A DNA stretch of 64,000 bases from Riptortus pedestris (lineage: Eukaryota; Arthropoda; Insecta; Hemiptera; Alydidae). How positions within the stretch are numbered: position 1 is the stretch's first letter; the number at the start of each line of letters is the position of its first letter. Below the pieces are notes generated by a model. It was not told the DNA's origin, did not search any database, and saw nothing but the letters and a program-made list of their open reading frames with translations. The stretch lies in assembly GCA_019009955.1 (NCBI GenBank), contig CM032233.1, forward strand, positions 123,545,501-123,609,500. Reading direction: 5' to 3'. Shown piece after piece: positions 46,945 to 58,258 of the stretch. Both the position numbers and the translations under genes were made by a program.

Positions 46945-47335
46945 GTATGAGGGCATAACGAATATAATATTACATCACTCAAATACGGAGAATGAAATGT
47001 CTTCAACTAAAAACCGGGGTGCAGTCACGGTCTCGACATTGTATTGTTGCTGAGGGAGCTTAAAACGCCGAAGTTGAAATATTGTACATAAGCTTATAAA
47101 AAATCCTCTGTACAGACGTTTTATAAAAGAATACTCGAAGGTGAAACTGTCAGATCCGAATGCGAAAGCATTTACAGAAATTAAAACAGAAATAGATAGA
47201 CTAATGTATTACACAAGAGTTATAAAATCTGACTTTCGAAAAAATGGACATTACATTAGCTGTATTTGGAGTGATCCTGTCCACACGAAGGTCCTGATAC
47301 GTGTATATGTTGTATAGTATCAAATAGACATCATG
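46945..47335. other. No gene assigned
   Basis: Between the CARD ORF and the Polinton relics. Short frames in several phases; plausible decayed coding sequence but not identified. Confidence 0.25.
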
Positions 47336-47389
47336 ACATAAATAAGAAATTAGCAGCTTTATATACATGATGATGATGATTAACTTGAA

Positions 47390-47530
47390 TACCCGCATTA
47401 TCGTCTTTGATAGATCGTCCGTTCATATCCTTCAACAGGTATGCATGAGGAAGTGTGTCATGAATTCTGGTTACTTTAAAAATCTCTGCAGACCAATTTG
47501 GAGTATAAGACTTAGAAAACACACATTTTT
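47390..47530 (-). pseudogene. Polinton/Maverick-type integrase C-terminal fragment
   Basis: Minus-strand frame has FSKSYTPNWSAEIFKVTRIH, then a HAYLLKDMNGRSI stretch. Y-x-PNWS-EIF with a following YLLKD-G is the C-terminal, chromodomain-like part of retroviral-type integrases carried by Polintons and some related elements. The catalytic DDE core is absent, and a frame change lies at about 47515. The residues just upstream (DFVRISK, about 47540) are the usual lead-in and are joined directly to a polymerase fragment. Confidence 0.65.
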
Positions 47531-47544
47531 GTTTAGATATTCTA

Positions 47545-47825
47545 ACAAAATCGTTGACCGAAACGTTTTTGTTTTGTTTTTCGAATACAATTATGTCTTT
47601 TAACGTGACTGGAAAATTTAAGTTTTCAAAAGAAATTGGAACATTTACTTGTTTGCATTCACTAACGCGCTCGGGATGACGATTCGAAACGTATTTAGAC
47701 AGTATTGCTCATTTAAGACAATAATCATCCTCGTTTTTTACATTAATAACTGCCTTCTTGTTTCTGATTTTGCGCGGAAGAGGAATACGACTTTTGGGCT
47801 TAATGGGAATTTATTTATGCAGTCT
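47545..47825 (-). pseudogene. Polinton/Maverick protein-primed DNA polymerase (family B) N-terminal fragment
   Basis: Minus-strand translation reads KKAVINVKNEDDYCLK, a stop in place of an expected Trp, then AILSKYVSNRHPERVSECK, and further on FPVTLKDIIVFEKQNKNVSV. This series is characteristic of the N-terminal region of Polinton and adintovirus-type DNA polymerases. The exonuclease and polymerase motifs are missing. The fragment runs without a gap into integrase sequence, so a deletion removed everything between. It is old and inactive. Confidence 0.65.
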
Positions 47826-47841
47826 CATTAATAAAACGTCG

Positions 47842-47946
47842 ATTTTTTGAAGTGAAAACTTCTTTAGGCACGTTGTGCACCCCGTAAGGAAGCATTTGCG
47901 GGAGAGGAAAAAAGTATGAAATCGCGACACCGCCACCGCTAGTACT
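47842..47946 (+). repeat. Direct repeat, right copy (105 bp)
   Basis: Second copy of 46404-46514, same orientation, one CCGCCA unit shorter. The near identity suggests recent duplication or gene conversion. Confidence 0.85.
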
Positions 47947-48104
47947 CAACTCAAAGCTAAAGGAGCTTCTTTTCTTCATAACTCCTGAACCAAATTAGCT
48001 AGAGTTTTCGTTCGCATACCATTTTAAAGAGGACAAAACCAGCATCATTTCGTCCACAGATACTATATATCTACCATTTTTACTTTCATAGATATTTTAA
48101 TCCG

Positions 48105-48182
48105 AAGTTTAAATAAATTCGAATATTTAAATAAATAAATTCGAATATTTAAATAAATTCCGATATTTAAATAAATTCGAAT
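48105..48182. repeat. Short tandem repeat, about 4 units
   Basis: Units of 'tttaaataaattcgaata' type, 18-22 bp, with small length changes. The duplicated phrase 'caaagctaaaggag' flanks this region at about 47950 and 48568. Confidence 0.7.
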
Positions 48183-48687
48183 CAAAACTGTTTGTATCCT
48201 ACTTTAGCTACCATATACCGATTGTATCAGTTTTAGAAATTGGTGATGGTGCAAGAGTTGTTGAAATTATGGATAGAAATTGATTTTTCTGAGTGTACTT
48301 AACTTATTTTTGTAAAGCATTTGTAATAATTCTGAAATGTATTTTTTTTCTTTTATGTAAAATAACTGAAATAATTATGTATAGTATTTTATATTGATAA
48401 ATAAAACAATTCGTGGTACATTATTTTTTTTATCACTATTATTTTTGTCATTTCATTTTTTCATGTAAAATAGAACATAACTGTTACTTATTGATAAATA
48501 ACTAAAAATATTTTTAAAATAAGACTTCGTAAAAAAAATTTCTCAGCAATGCCAAAATTGAGCGATCAAAGCTAAAGGAGTTTTCATTTCTACCGGCAGT
48601 CCCCTGACTGCTTTTTTTTTTTTTTTTTTCGGATTCTGACAACTTGTTCACAAACGTCGTGGAAAATCGAATGGAAACTTACAACAA

Positions 48688-49380
<693 letters not shown>

Positions 49381-49384
49381 AAAT

Positions 49385-49690
49385 GTAAGAACCTATCATC
49401 ATAACTACAGTTGTTTCGTCTGCCCGAGAAGACGCACATGACAGGTGCTTAAAAACCTAGGCTAATTACAGGTTAGGCATTCAAACCTTATCATCTCCTT
49501 AATACTTACAATTTTTAACAAGCTCACATTTTAAATTTAATTTCAACATTGAACATGTCTTAAGGTGTTTTTGATAGACTGCTTCTTTCTGACGGTAATT
49601 AATTAAAAATTAAGTTGAAAAAGTGTGGTTAAATACCTTTTTGGCGATTACGCCTTCAGGACGCTTCAGAACGAAAACACTTTACAAATT
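49385..49690 (-). repeat. Inverted partner of 43360-43660
   Basis: Runs from cagttgtttcgtctgcccgag to ggcgattacgccttcaggac. The end 'gcgtctt...cagacgaaac' (read on the minus strand) can pair its gtct/agac arms before gaaac. Confidence 0.5.
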
Positions 49691-49746
49691 GAATTTCTAC
49701 AAGAATCTTTCATTAAAAATATACATTTTCATAAGGAATTCCATAG

Positions 49747-50013
49747 TTGGGTGCGCTGGAGAAGAACTGGAAGAGTTTAGAAAGTCGATTTCAGTACCAA
49801 AAGAAATTTCATTCTCCACAACTAAGACGAAACTATGTTTCAAAAGTTCTCAAAACCCTTCAAAAAGGGGTACCAGAGATTGAAACAGCCTTTTTATGCA
49901 GGGTGTCGTATATATGCGGACCACTATTGAAATATCTTGGAAACTGTTGGAGTGATTGCGAAATTCTAAAGAACCAAAGTTCTGGCTCACATCGAGATCT
50001 TTCAAATGCGTAA
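49747..50013 (+). other. Unidentified frame beside a CAGGGTGTC motif
   Basis: An 88-residue frame (MGALEKNWKSLESRFQYQKK ...) runs into cagggtgtcgtata at 49899, a motif seen at DNA transposon termini. It might be the tail of a transposase. I cannot assign it. Confidence 0.25.
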
Positions 50014-50274
50014 TTTATTAATTCAAAAAGATATTTACTGTTAAGCGCTCGCACAATTCTCGGTGTTTACTCTTTACCTCACATTTTTAATTCGTTTTAG
50101 AAAAATAATCAAAAAATAACGAATTACGTGCCAAAACCAAGAAAAGAAGTTTTATTATTTTGTTATTTCAATAAGAATGAAATATAAAGATATTGCAATT
50201 GTGAGGTCTCTTCTGCCACTTACAGGTGATGTAAGAATGACTTAGACCAGAAAAAAGTTTCTTTATTATTTCAG

Positions 50275-50609
50275 TTTTCGAGGACTCTGGATAAATCAAA
50301 AGCCCTGATAAAAACTATAGTCTTATATTTTGGAATAACTAAAATAACGCTCTTCTCAAGCGGAGAATATACACACGGGGCAAATAATATACACCATGTG
50401 CAAGGGATTTTATCACAAGCAGTATAAAGCACTCAGAAAACACAAGGCCTGAAGTTTTCACAACTACACTTCTCAACACGGCATTTATAACCCCAGTTGA
50501 GTTTTTTTTCCCGGCCTTCTATAAAGTGAACGGGGCTACTGTCATATCCGGTGACTAGCACAAACCAATCCTCCAGCGAGTCATCGCTATAGCGAATGGT
50601 GGTATACCA
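50275..50609 (-). repeat. Ty3/gypsy 3' LTR
   Basis: Matches 52580-52872 with substitutions and gaps (shared: tcttatattttggaataact, gagaatatacaca, tataaccccagttgag, ctactgtcatatc). A polypurine tract on the minus strand (50618-50610, GGGAGGAGG) lies just inside, where plus-strand priming would occur. Outer border is approximate. Confidence 0.7.
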
Positions 50610-50799
50610 CCTCCTCCCAGTAGCTCAGTCGTGGAATCGAACAGTAGGATGAGTCCCCGACCCAGACGGGTTCGTCGCTCCCCTGTAGAATGTTGCGTGG
50701 CAGAGCCATTAGGAATTGGTGGAGTTGCCGCAGTAGGTAGTGCTGCGACAGGGGGACTGGAACAGGTGTCCTTGTCGTCGTGCAGCAGGTACGCCAGTT

Positions 50800-51351
50800 T
50801 CAGTCTGTCGATATCACCGTCCGGGGTCCTCCAGGCAGCTGGATCCTGACGGTATTGCAACTTCGTCCGAGCATTTCATGAGGGCCGGTGTAAGGTGGGG
50901 ACAAGGTACGATTGACGGTGTTGTCCCTCAGGAAGACATAGGAGCAGTTCTGCAGGTTACGTTGTACGAAAGATTTCCTTGTCGACTGCCTGTAAGCTAC
51001 TGGACGAAGCTGCTCCATATGCTCCCTAAGTTGGTTGGCAAAAGCTCCTTGCTCTGAGGCTCCCTGCTCGAACTCCTTCTTGGCAGTGGCAGCTGCATAG
51101 AGCTTGGGTGTGAGCCTCGCTTTCCCCGTCACCGGTGACCCACGGATCTCGGTATGCTGTACAACGGAATGGACGGGCTTCTTGATGTGGACTGTCGGTC
51201 GGGTGATGCTGGCGTACGTCTGAAGAAGGTCCATGTACCATTCGCCTCTAGGAACTGAGTAGATGGTTGGAACAGGAACATCGTCTGGTTTCCCCTGGGT
51301 CGTGAGGCCTTTAACTCGATCTACAAGTTGGTAGGTAGTCAGGTCCATCAT
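50800..51351 (-). pseudogene. pol remnant: pre-RT segment fused to integrase C-terminus
   Basis: Residues 1-93 (MMDLTTYQLVDRVKGLTTQG ... KKEFEQ) are the linker after protease that leads into reverse transcriptase. They include YASITRPTV and a HTEIRGSPV block. From about residue 97 it reads FANQLREHMEQLRPVAYRQS, and later VFLRDNTVNRTLSPPYTGPH, the C-terminal end of a gypsy integrase. The junction near 51065 marks a clean in-frame deletion of the catalytic domains. The reading then continues out of frame toward 50780 (DRLKLAYLL). Confidence 0.8.
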
Positions 51352-51585
51352 AATGGTAAAGGAGGTCTGCTCCTATAATTGGCTGTCCGACTTCGGCTAA
51401 GATGAATCGCCAGTTCAGCTTCCTTCGTAGGCCCAAGTCTAACGCGAAGACCTGGTCTCCTAAGGTGGAGATGGGTGTTCCGTTAGCAGCGAATAACACG
51501 AAGTCGCTTTCCAAAGCTTGCTTCGTACTCTTCCTGGGGATGACGGACACAGCTGTACCGGTGTCGAACAGTTATCGGAGTCGGG
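51311..51585 (-). pseudogene. Ty3/gypsy aspartic protease
   Basis: FDTGTAVSVIP carries the DTG active-site triad (bases 51566-51558). The C-terminal block EVGQPIIGADLLYHYD has the IIGAD motif of retropepsins. The enzyme cuts the gag-pol polyprotein. A stop codon just before LFDTG and a frameshift near 51350 separate it from gag and pol. Confidence 0.8.
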
Positions 51586-51655
51586 ATCTACAGTAAGTGC
51601 CAATAGGTGGCGTTGGGGTTCTTAGCGGCGGGTTCCGCCTCTGCCGTCACTGTGC

Positions 51656-52419
51656 CTAGTTTCTTTGTGACTTAGGCGAGTTGGCTGGCTTCCAATCGCA
51701 GGGTGCCCTACATTTGTTTGCCCGGTGACCAAATCCGTCGTGGTAGAAACAAAAGCGGCGATTTCTGCTTTTGCTGGGGCTGCTACTTCGGCGGCTGTTC
51801 TCCCTTGAAGCCTCTGACTTCCTGTCCCAGGTCTTCAAATCCCGCTATCTGCAGCGTGAGTATATCTATGGCTGCTAGGAGTCTGTCCTCTCGATCTGTA
51901 TACCTGCTATGCCTCACAGATGCCACGTTCTAGGTCCTTGTATGGGTAAGCCCCGCGATCCTGTCGGCTATCTCACTCAGCTTAGCCAAATTGGAGTGAT
52001 CGGTTGACGCTAATGCTGCCTGCATGTCATCAGGTAAGGACCTCATCCATATCGACTTAAAAGGAGGTGCTCTGTTACTCCAGGTCCTCCTAAATCCCCA
52101 GCTCACTGAGAAACAGGCAAGGGCGCCTATCGCCTTGCCACTGGTCTTCCAATAGCTTCCGAACCTTTGCATTGTCTGATGGCCATAAAACTTCATAATC
52201 CGGGTCTTATTGCATTTGTAAGGGTTCTCTTCTTGGGGGGATCCTAACTAAATCTATGGCTTCCCTTATTGCACCTCTGCCAAGCTGGGCTACTGTTAGC
52301 ATGAGTTTCTTCAAAGAGCCGGTAATTTTATGCAAGGTAATAACCGCCTCTGCTTGTAAAAAGAAAACTAAAGGGTCTGTTCTACTGAAGGAGAGTAATT
52401 GAACCCTCACAGTTATCAT
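51656..52419 (-). pseudogene. Ty3/gypsy gag in three frames
   Basis: 52419-52207 matches the N-terminal gag region (FSRTDPLVFFLQAEAVITLH). 52196-51930 matches the middle (FKSIWMRSLPDDMQAALAST then LAKLSEIADRIAGL). 51838-51656 holds the nucleocapsid-type Cys/His box CFYHDGFGHRANKCRAPC and a Ser/Arg-rich basic lead. The box has the spacing common in arthropod gypsy elements rather than the retroviral CCHC. Frameshifts near 52200 and 51900 break the protein. Confidence 0.8.
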
Positions 52420-52560
52420 TGTCCAAGACTCAACCTTCTGACGGACAAGGCAGGAGTATGAGGTTGGTCCCTTGGTTTTTCATCCTCCAAAGTTAGTAAA
52501 TCGAAAGTACTTGAGTGAGCCTTATCCAAAATAAGTGATTTTGTACTTATGTATTCTTTA

Positions 52561-52578
52561 TTCACGTCGGGGTCACCA
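52561..52578 (-). promoter_or_regulatory. Primer binding site (candidate)
   Basis: On the minus strand TGGTGACCCCGACGTGAA follows the 5' LTR directly. A TGG-starting, GC-rich sequence at this spot is the expected tRNA primer site; the matching tRNA was not determined. Confidence 0.55.
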
Positions 52579-52579
52579 C

Positions 52580-52872
52580 TTTCGATGACTCAGGCTAAAT
52601 AAAAAGTCCTTATAAAAACTTAAGGTCTTATATTTTGGAATAACTAAAATAACGTTCTTCTCAAGGGGAGAATATACACAGGATTTTAACACAAACAGTA
52701 TAAACTCACCCAAAAAACACATGGCCGGAAATTTTCTCAACTACACTTCTTAAAGCGCCACTTATAACCCCAGTTGAGGTTTTTTCCTCCGGATAGCGAA
52801 TGACCGACGACTTTGCCTACTGTCATATCAGGTAACCGATTCATAGCAATCCGCGAGTGAGTCTCCGCTACA
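52580..52872 (-). repeat. Ty3/gypsy 5' LTR
   Basis: Partner of 50275-50609. The several indels between the LTRs (for example a ~35 bp segment around 50395 missing here) show the insertion is not young. Confidence 0.7.
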
Positions 52873-53049
52873 CAGTACACAATATCTAATTTTAAATGTA
52901 TGCTTACATTTCATAAAATATTTACATGACATCTTCAAAACTCTACCATTGATTACGAAACATAACTCAAATCTTCGTCCAAGACGTTAATCTATGAACT
53001 ATCTCTGACGAGGTGGAATGATGTTCCCTCTTCGTTGAAGGCGGAAGCA

Positions 53050-53152
53050 TAGATATATAAAAAACACGTGAAATATTTTCCACTGATTTATTTTTCGTCA
53101 ACATGTTTCATGTTGTCTATGACGCCTCATCAGGAGTACTACACATACTGTA
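53050..53152. mobile_element. Penelope-like tail (candidate)
   Basis: Contains caacatgtttcatgttg (a palindrome) and gcctcatcagga. Read on the minus strand this gives ctgatgaggcgtc...gaaacatg, a combination common in Penelope-like and related UTRs. Confidence 0.3.
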
Positions 53153-53337
53153 AAAAGTCCGTCACGCAGGGTAGATATTAAGAATTTTCTCCCCCCCTCC
53201 ACCTGGTCCGATTTCAGCCGTTAATGAACTTGATCTGTCTTTTTGTATAAAACGATTATAAGGTATATCAAGTTTGGTAAAGATAAAACAAAAATGGCGA
53301 CCGCTAGAGCGGTAACAGACATATATATATATATATA

Positions 53338-54584
53338 TTGGGATGTTCGATAATTAATGTCGGTTTTTATTCATATTTTTCAAAATGAATTTATTGATAT
53401 TAACTACAACATTAATCAATGATATATTGACCATTTTGTTGGATTACCTTTTGCCATCTTTTGGTGAGTTGAAAAATTCCACATTCGAAGAAGCCTTGGT
53501 TTTTAGAAGCAAAGAACTGGCCCAACTCATTTTAAACCGCCTCATCAGAATCGAAAGTTTTACCATTGAAATGGTTTTGAACGGAGCGAAACAAATGGTA
53601 AAGGGCTATATGGAGCATGTGGCATCAGTTCCCAATTGAGCTCTGTTAATATTTGACGAGTTGTCAAAGAGGTGTGTGGTCTGGTGTTATGATGGAACAT
53701 CACGCCTTTGAGATTGGCCAGTTCAGGGCGTTTTTGCTTTATTTCTTCGTTCAGTTTCGATAGTTGACGACAGTAGACATTCGAATGAATTGTTTTGTTT
53801 CTTGGAAACAACTCAAAGTACACTATACCCTTATATTACCACAGAAAGCATAATCTTTTTTTGGTGAATATCGGCTTTGGATGTCGATTGTAGGGGCTCA
53901 TTTTGCATGGTCCATGATCTTCGGACTACGTTATCGTAAACAATCCATTTTTCATCACCCGTTATGATTCTTTTTAAAAATGGGTCCTTTTCGTTACGAT
54001 TCAGGAAAGAGTCGCATATGTTAATACGTTTGGTGAGGTGGATATCCTTTAATTCGTGAGGAACCCAAACATCCAGTTGGCTTACGTAACTAAGCTGTTG
54101 TAAGTGCAAGTAAACGGTTGAATTCGATATGTCGAGCTTCTGTGCTATCTCTCGAGTTGTCATACGCCGGTTGGTTTCCATTAACGCCTTTAATTTGTCA
54201 TCAGTAGTGGTTGGACGACCAGTATGTGGTGCATCTACACATTAAAATTTCCAGAGCGAAAGCGAGCAAACCAACGCTGACACTGGCGATCAGTAAGACA
54301 GTCCTCACCATAAACTTCACATAATTGCTTCCGTGCTTTAGCGCATTTTTGCCCTTTCGGAAGTAAAACAATAAAATATGCCGATATTGCTCTCTTTGAT
54401 TGTCCATTTTCAACTAAAGTTTTAGCCAACTTGTCTACTAATCAGACTCAGTTATTTACTGGACATAGTCCAAAATCTAATCTTTAAAATAGTATATTAT
54501 AATCAAAACCACGCAATCAATACTGCCTGAAATATGCATTTCAAACAATCTTATCAGAAAAAAACGACATTAATTATCGAACCA

Positions 54585-54587
<3 letters not shown>
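53338..54587 (-). mobile_element. mariner transposon, 1250 bp
   Basis: Terminal inverted repeats TTGGGATGTTCGATAATTAA and (complement) TGGTGGTTCGATAATTAATG, flanked by TA within a (TA)n tract. The length is right for a full mariner. It encodes a transposase on the minus strand that is broken by frameshifts. Confidence 0.9.
53385..54429 (-). pseudogene. mariner transposase, inactivated
   Basis: Three frames cover it. 54429-54235 is the N-terminal paired-like helix-turn-helix part (CQRWFARFRSG). 54181-53831 is the middle (KLDISNSTVYLHLQQL, then ITGDEKW with the first catalytic Asp, and a WVPHEL motif). 53823-53560 is the C-terminal part. The usual second Asp motif reads HHNTRPH, so the Asp is lost. 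The third (PYSP-x-D) is lost by a frameshift after PYSPLPF. An active mariner transposase has about 345 residues in one frame. Confidence 0.85.
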
Positions 54588-54657
<70 letters not shown>

Positions 54658-55059
54658 GTTTTGAACAGACCTCATTTTCGTCATCTCCTGGGTAGGATCG
54701 ATGGACATTTGAAGAAAAATTTCGAAAATCGCGTCATGAGTACGACCTCAATAGCTGATTTCCCTTAAGGAAAATCTGCTAAAAGATTTAACCTTACCAT
54801 CGAGGCGGTCACGTAGAGACTGACAAAAATGTGGACGTGCAACACCAGTCAGTTGATGACATCGTTACATTAAAATGATGGGCTGTGTAAAAATCGATTA
54901 CATAAAAAGGCTCGAGTTTTGAAAGATCTATTCCAGAAGAAGCTTAGTTACATCTACATTTATTGGTCTTTATTTAAATATTTAATAAATATGCCGTGTA
55001 AATTACCTCTCTGTCTTCTTGTTCACGACATATTGTTTGCTTTGAATACGGATATTTTT

Positions 55060-55929
55060 AGCAGATTTCCCGTAAGGGAAATCAGCTATTGAGGTCATAC
55101 TCATGACGCGATTTCAAAATTATATATATCTGTTAACGCTCTAGCGGTCGCAATTTATGTTTGATCGTTACGAAACTCGATATTTAACCGTTTTATATAA
55201 AAAGAAAGATCAAGTTCGTTAATGGCTAAAATCGGACCAGAAGGAGGGGGGGATTTTTGAAAATTCGAAATATCTCCGTTATTATGCACCGGATCGAAAA
55301 ATTGTATAGAATCAATCTCTATTGCACATTAAATTTACTATAAATATTGTAATATACATTTATTCTCTATCTTGAATATTAACCGAGATATTTGCATTTT
55401 TATTAAGTGCGTGGGACATGTGATCAGGTATTCGGGTTAGTTCGGCCGTTTCCGTAACTGTTCGGCTCTGGTGGAAGCTTCTTCTAACCTTTCTTGTCGC
55501 GTCACCTTGTACTTTGTGAGATTTATACAAATACGCTCTGTTCATCCGCCCCCTCCCTTCTTTAGTTCTTGGACTTCTAAAATTTGAGTTATTAAAATAT
55601 AAATTATTCTGATTCATGCAGTGCAAGATATAGTAAATAGTTTACAATAAAGTTATTGTTTTATATTCAGATGTTTATCACCATTTGCTTTTCTTGCCGG
55701 TGAAAAATATGTCTATCTATCTGTTCAGCTCTGAGTGGTTGGTAGACCTATGTGTTTACAATTCAGAAGCCGTTTCCGTTGGGACTTTATTAAAATTAAT
55801 TGAAAGATTTCTCATTACTGTTTGAATTTAGTCACAGTGGTGTCGTGTTACCAGTATGAGGATTTCTCTATTGTATACCTTCACATGGGAAATCTGCTTA
55901 GTTTACGCAGCCCCTGAGTGACGGACTTT
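55060..55929 (-). mobile_element. HINE-like element, core nearly lost
   Basis: Reverse copy from the AGCAGATTTCCC palindrome (55060) to gcagcccctgagtgacggactt. The (TA) core is reduced to atatatat (55124-55131). A short G-run is at 55243-55251 and a C-rich part at 55549-55557. Confidence 0.8.
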
Positions 55930-55933
55930 CTTT

Positions 55934-56150
55934 TTATCTTCCGCTTGGTTACGTTTTTTGTAATCTAAAATTTCCACCTCGTCAAAATTTAATTTATGTT
56001 TAAATGTCACAGATTGGACGGCGAAAGAGGATCTAATTTTTAAGTTATAGACATTTCTACAATGCTGTTTCAATATTTTCCTTAAGGTTTGCGACGATTC
56101 TCCTATATAAATTTGTCACAGGCAGGACAGTTATGAGACGACACGTTCCC
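55934..56150 (-). pseudogene. Penelope-like GIY-YIG endonuclease fragment
   Basis: Minus-strand translation of about 56110-55934 reads YIGESSQTLRKILKQH, then after a few residues SFAVQSVTFKHKLNFDEVEI and ILDYKKRNQAEDK. YIG-x-S/T-x4-L-x2-R/K-x3-H followed by an H-x4-F-x5-L pattern is the C-terminal endonuclease of Penelope-like elements. Just upstream, in another frame, is CPACDKF, the zinc-finger-like lead-in. The reverse transcriptase is absent. The fragment abuts the 5' end of a HINE-like copy. Confidence 0.65.
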
Positions 56151-57450
56151 TTGTAATTTGTCTAGCAAAGTTGGACGGCTAAGTCCTTGCTAGGTGATGC
56201 AAGCAGGCAGGCTGTATTATTGGTGGTCGCCATGTGCGTGCTGCGACATTATCAGAAACTATATTATTGGTTCTCGTTTCTCAACTTTATGTCCAACAGG
56301 CAACATCGCCTGATCAAGTTCAAGGGAACGAGGTTCAACTTTGTCATGGAGTGAGTCCAAAAAATTGTTCAAATATCAACGTTGAGCGAATATTTGAACA
56401 AGTTATGCTTTCTTGTATTATATTTGCATATTTAAAATTACGTATTATGTTCTTCTAATTGGGCAATAATAAAGGAATTTTTTGGCTTGCTTTCCCCACC
56501 TGTGCAAGACATAAAATACCTCATAATTTAAAACGTCTTTATGATTCTTATTGAAATAATGAAATTACTTGTTTGCCATCCTGAACTCGGACTAAATCTT
56601 CTATATTCATAAATTTAAATAACGTTTCGGAACTGCAATCTTTTTACTAAAAAAAAATGTATTCTTTTCATTTTCTCGATAAAACCAATATTAATGAAAT
56701 ATGTGTTTTCACGTCGAAGTGGTCCCCTCCCCCTACTAGAAAATTTGAGCCTCTGCTGAACCTACTATAGTTGACTCACAAATATAAAATTCTATTGGGA
56801 TATTCCGCTTCGATTTCGAGTTATGATCTGACAGTCACACACAATATTCACTATTTATGCCATTGTTCTTAGAATATTCTGAATCGTGAAAAAAAATGTA
56901 TCCTCGCCGAATTTAAATAGAAATCAGGCAATCCTTCCACTTTTATTTCTATACGCTATCCAATCCTTTTTCCATTGATGAAGACCTTACCAATTTGTTA
57001 TTATTTTGGGCAAACATGTATACTAAATTTAATATTTTCTTAAATGTAAAATTAATTATATTACATTAAACATAAACATAATATACACTAATAAAGATAA
57101 AAATACATCTTTTAACTTTAGTTAACATAACATTTTATAAAATATCATTTTTAACATTCATAAAATAATACTATATATTATAACTATATTCTTATTCATT
57201 TAAAGTTAAATCAATAATAGCTATGACAAGAATAAGAATTATTGGGATACGTTTAAAAAAAAAAAATGATAATATTTGATCTACCTTTGAAGAACTAGCA
57301 TAATTACATTCATTCATTTCCGCTTAAATTCTTCTCACAACATAATATATAAAGATAGCAAGAAAGGAATTAAGGAACCTATTGTAAATTCTATCCATTG
57401 TTCTCCCATTCATATCATAAATTCAACAAATCTGCGTAAACAAATAATGA
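56151..57450. other. No gene seen
   Basis: AT-rich. A 74-residue frame at 56234-56458 has a hydrophobic start (ETILLVLVSQLYVQQATS), but no upstream promoter, splice site or family match supports it. Confidence 0.25.
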
Positions 57451-57937
57451 AAAAGTCCATCACGCAGGGGCTGCGTAAACTAAGCAGATTTCCCACGTGA
57501 AGTTTCACAGTCGAGAAATCTGCCCAATAACAACTGTAGTGTAAGGGATCTCTAAACCTATTCACGAGGTACGAATAGTTTACGGAAACGGCCGCCAGAG
57601 CTCTCGGCGGAATGTCCCGAACATAGCCGACTCCTGCCCACCACGCACAGAATACAAATGCAAATATCTCGGTTAATATTCAAGATACAGAATAAATGTA
57701 TAGAACAATATTTATAGTAAATTTAATTTGCAAAAAGATTGATTCTATACAATTTTTACGATTTGATGAATAATAACGGAGATATTTTGAATTTTCAAAA
57801 ATCCCCCTCTAAACCCCCCCCTCTCACTGGTCCGATTTCAGCCATTAACGAACTTGATCTTCCTTTTTACATAAAACGATTAAATTCCGAGTTTGGTAAC
57901 GATCAAACAAAAATTGCGACCGCTAGAGCGTTAACAG

Positions 57938-57999
<62 letters not shown>

Positions 58000-58190
58000 T
58001 TGAACGGACCTCATTTTCGTCATCTCCTGGGTAGGATCGATGGACATTTGAAGAAATGTTTCGAAACTCGCGTCATGAGTACGACCTCAATAGCTGATTT
58101 CCCTTAAGGATCTTCCTTTTTACATAAAACGATTAAATTCCCAGTTTGGTAACGATCAAACAAAAATTGCGACCGCTAGAGCGTTAACAG

Positions 58191-58258
<68 letters not shown>

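Larger units (their letters stand above)
50275..52872 (-). mobile_element. Ty3/gypsy LTR retrotransposon with internal deletion
   Basis: Reads right to left: 5' LTR (52872-52580), primer-binding-site candidate, gag, protease, then a pre-reverse-transcriptase segment joined directly to the C-terminus of integrase, polypurine tract, 3' LTR. Reverse transcriptase, RNase H and the integrase core are absent. The element is about 2.6 kb instead of the usual 5-7 kb. It is non-autonomous and also carries frameshifts. Confidence 0.85.
53153..54780 (+). mobile_element. HINE-like element interrupted by a mariner
   Basis: Shortened 5' end (aaaagtccgtcacgcaggg, then a deletion), C-run 53189-53195, cgaccgctagagcggtaacagac block, and (TA) core at 53323-53337. 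The mariner follows, then (TA)n 54588-54647 with (CA)n, the 3' block and the palindrome ending 54780. Confidence 0.85.

Noticed and set aside
47331..47398. His-rich stretch (HHHH) after the integrase fragment
   Set aside because: Encoded by a (GAT)n run; not a metal-binding domain.
50555..51057. Plus-strand and alternative-frame ORFs over the gypsy element
   Set aside because: Shadows of the minus-strand pol remnant in GC-richer DNA.
56234..56458. Possible secreted small protein with a hydrophobic N-terminus
   Set aside because: No family match, no splice or promoter evidence, and one such frame is expected by chance in this much AT-rich DNA.
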